The translations under genes were made by a program, and so were the position numbers. A DNA stretch of 6,359 bases, from the NCBI GenBank assembly GCA_009922885.1, contig RFUP01000140.1:1-6359 (forward strand), written 5' to 3'. The notes under the pieces were generated by a model that saw only the letters and a list, made by a program, of their open reading frames with translations, was not told where the DNA came from and ran no database searches. This document shows positions 6,127 through 6,359 of the stretch, piece after piece (the stretch's first letter is position 1; every line of letters begins with the position of its first letter). The DNA is from Paracoccaceae bacterium. GTDB taxonomy: Bacteria; Pseudomonadota; Alphaproteobacteria; Rhodobacterales; Rhodobacteraceae.

Positions 6127-6359
6127 ATGAAACTACTGCGTGTTGGCCCCGAGGGGCGCGAGAAGCCTGCCATTTTGGATGCAGAGGGCAAGATCCGCGA
6201 CCTTTCCGGCCGCGTTCCGGATTTCGCGGGGGCTTCGGTTTCCCTTTCGGCACTCGATGCGATCCGGGCGATTGACCTGTCGAGCCTGCCCGTTATCGAC
6301 GCACCGGAGCGTGTCGGAGCGTGCTTGGCGTCGGTGCCGAACTTCTTCTGCATCGGCCT
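6127..6359 (+). CDS. Fumarylacetoacetate hydrolase-family protein, N-terminal part (cut by window end)
   Basis: The frame starts at ATG 6127, six bases after GAGGA, and runs off the window after 77 complete codons. The visible part begins MKLLRVGPEGREKPAILD, continues with GKIRDLSG and ends NFFCIGL. This pattern is the small N-terminal domain of FAH-family enzymes of about 280 residues, often labelled ureidoglycolate lyase, 2-hydroxyhepta-diene-dioate isomerase or diketo-deoxy-sugar-acid hydrolase. The metal-binding catalytic domain lies beyond the window, so activity cannot be judged. The gene follows gntR by 36 bases on the same strand and is probably co-transcribed. Its pairing with a sugar-acid dehydratase favours hydrolysis of a 2,4-diketo-3-deoxy acid, by analogy with the non-phosphorylating L-fucose and L-rhamnose routes; this is inference. 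Confidence 0.82.
   Translation, partial: MKLLRVGPEGREKPAILDAEGKIRDLSGRVPDFAGASVSLSALDAIRAIDLSSLPVIDAPERVGACLASVPNFFCIG

Overview
The window looks like a chromosomal catabolic locus from a GC-rich alphaproteobacterium. By protein style and gene arrangement I would guess a Rhodobacterales member. That guess rests on strong G/C preference at third codon positions, a tripartite TRAP transporter, and a FadR/FCD-type GntR regulator set between divergent units. No mobile element, CRISPR array, tRNA or rRNA was seen.

Layout. The left edge (3-137, + strand) is an open reading frame running in from outside, probably the C-terminal end of an unrecognised protein; it overlaps the end of the next gene tail to tail. 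Four minus-strand genes then run right to left in the order dctP (4158-5171), dctQ (3248-4057), dctM (1654-3246) and a uxaA-family dehydratase (98-1600). dctQ and dctM are one base apart. dctP and dctQ are separated by 100 bases holding two stem-loops. dctM and uxaA are separated by 53 bases that hold a good intrinsic terminator and a second perfect inverted repeat touching the uxaA start codon. On the plus strand a GntR/FCD regulator (5392-6090) is followed 36 bases later by the start of a fumarylacetoacetate-hydrolase-family gene (6127 to the window end, cut off).

Regulation. The 220-base divergent intergenic region (5172-5391) carries two perfect 14-base palindromes, centred 55 bases apart, that share the core TGGTATACCA. 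This is the kind of site expected for a FadR-subfamily GntR protein. The simplest reading is that the regulator controls both the transporter/dehydratase operon and its own operon, and is released by a metabolite of the imported compound.

How the genes fit together (inference). DctP captures an acid in the periplasm and DctQM imports it with a sodium or proton gradient. The UxaA-type enzyme would dehydrate a sugar acid to a 2-keto-3-deoxy acid. The FAH-family enzyme would cleave or hydrolyse a downstream diketo or oxo acid. An oxidation step between the two is not encoded here and would have to lie outside the window. The exact substrate cannot be read from the sequence.

Novelty. The proteins belong to known families. 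The less ordinary parts are the control structures between genes and the unusually long small permease DctQ.
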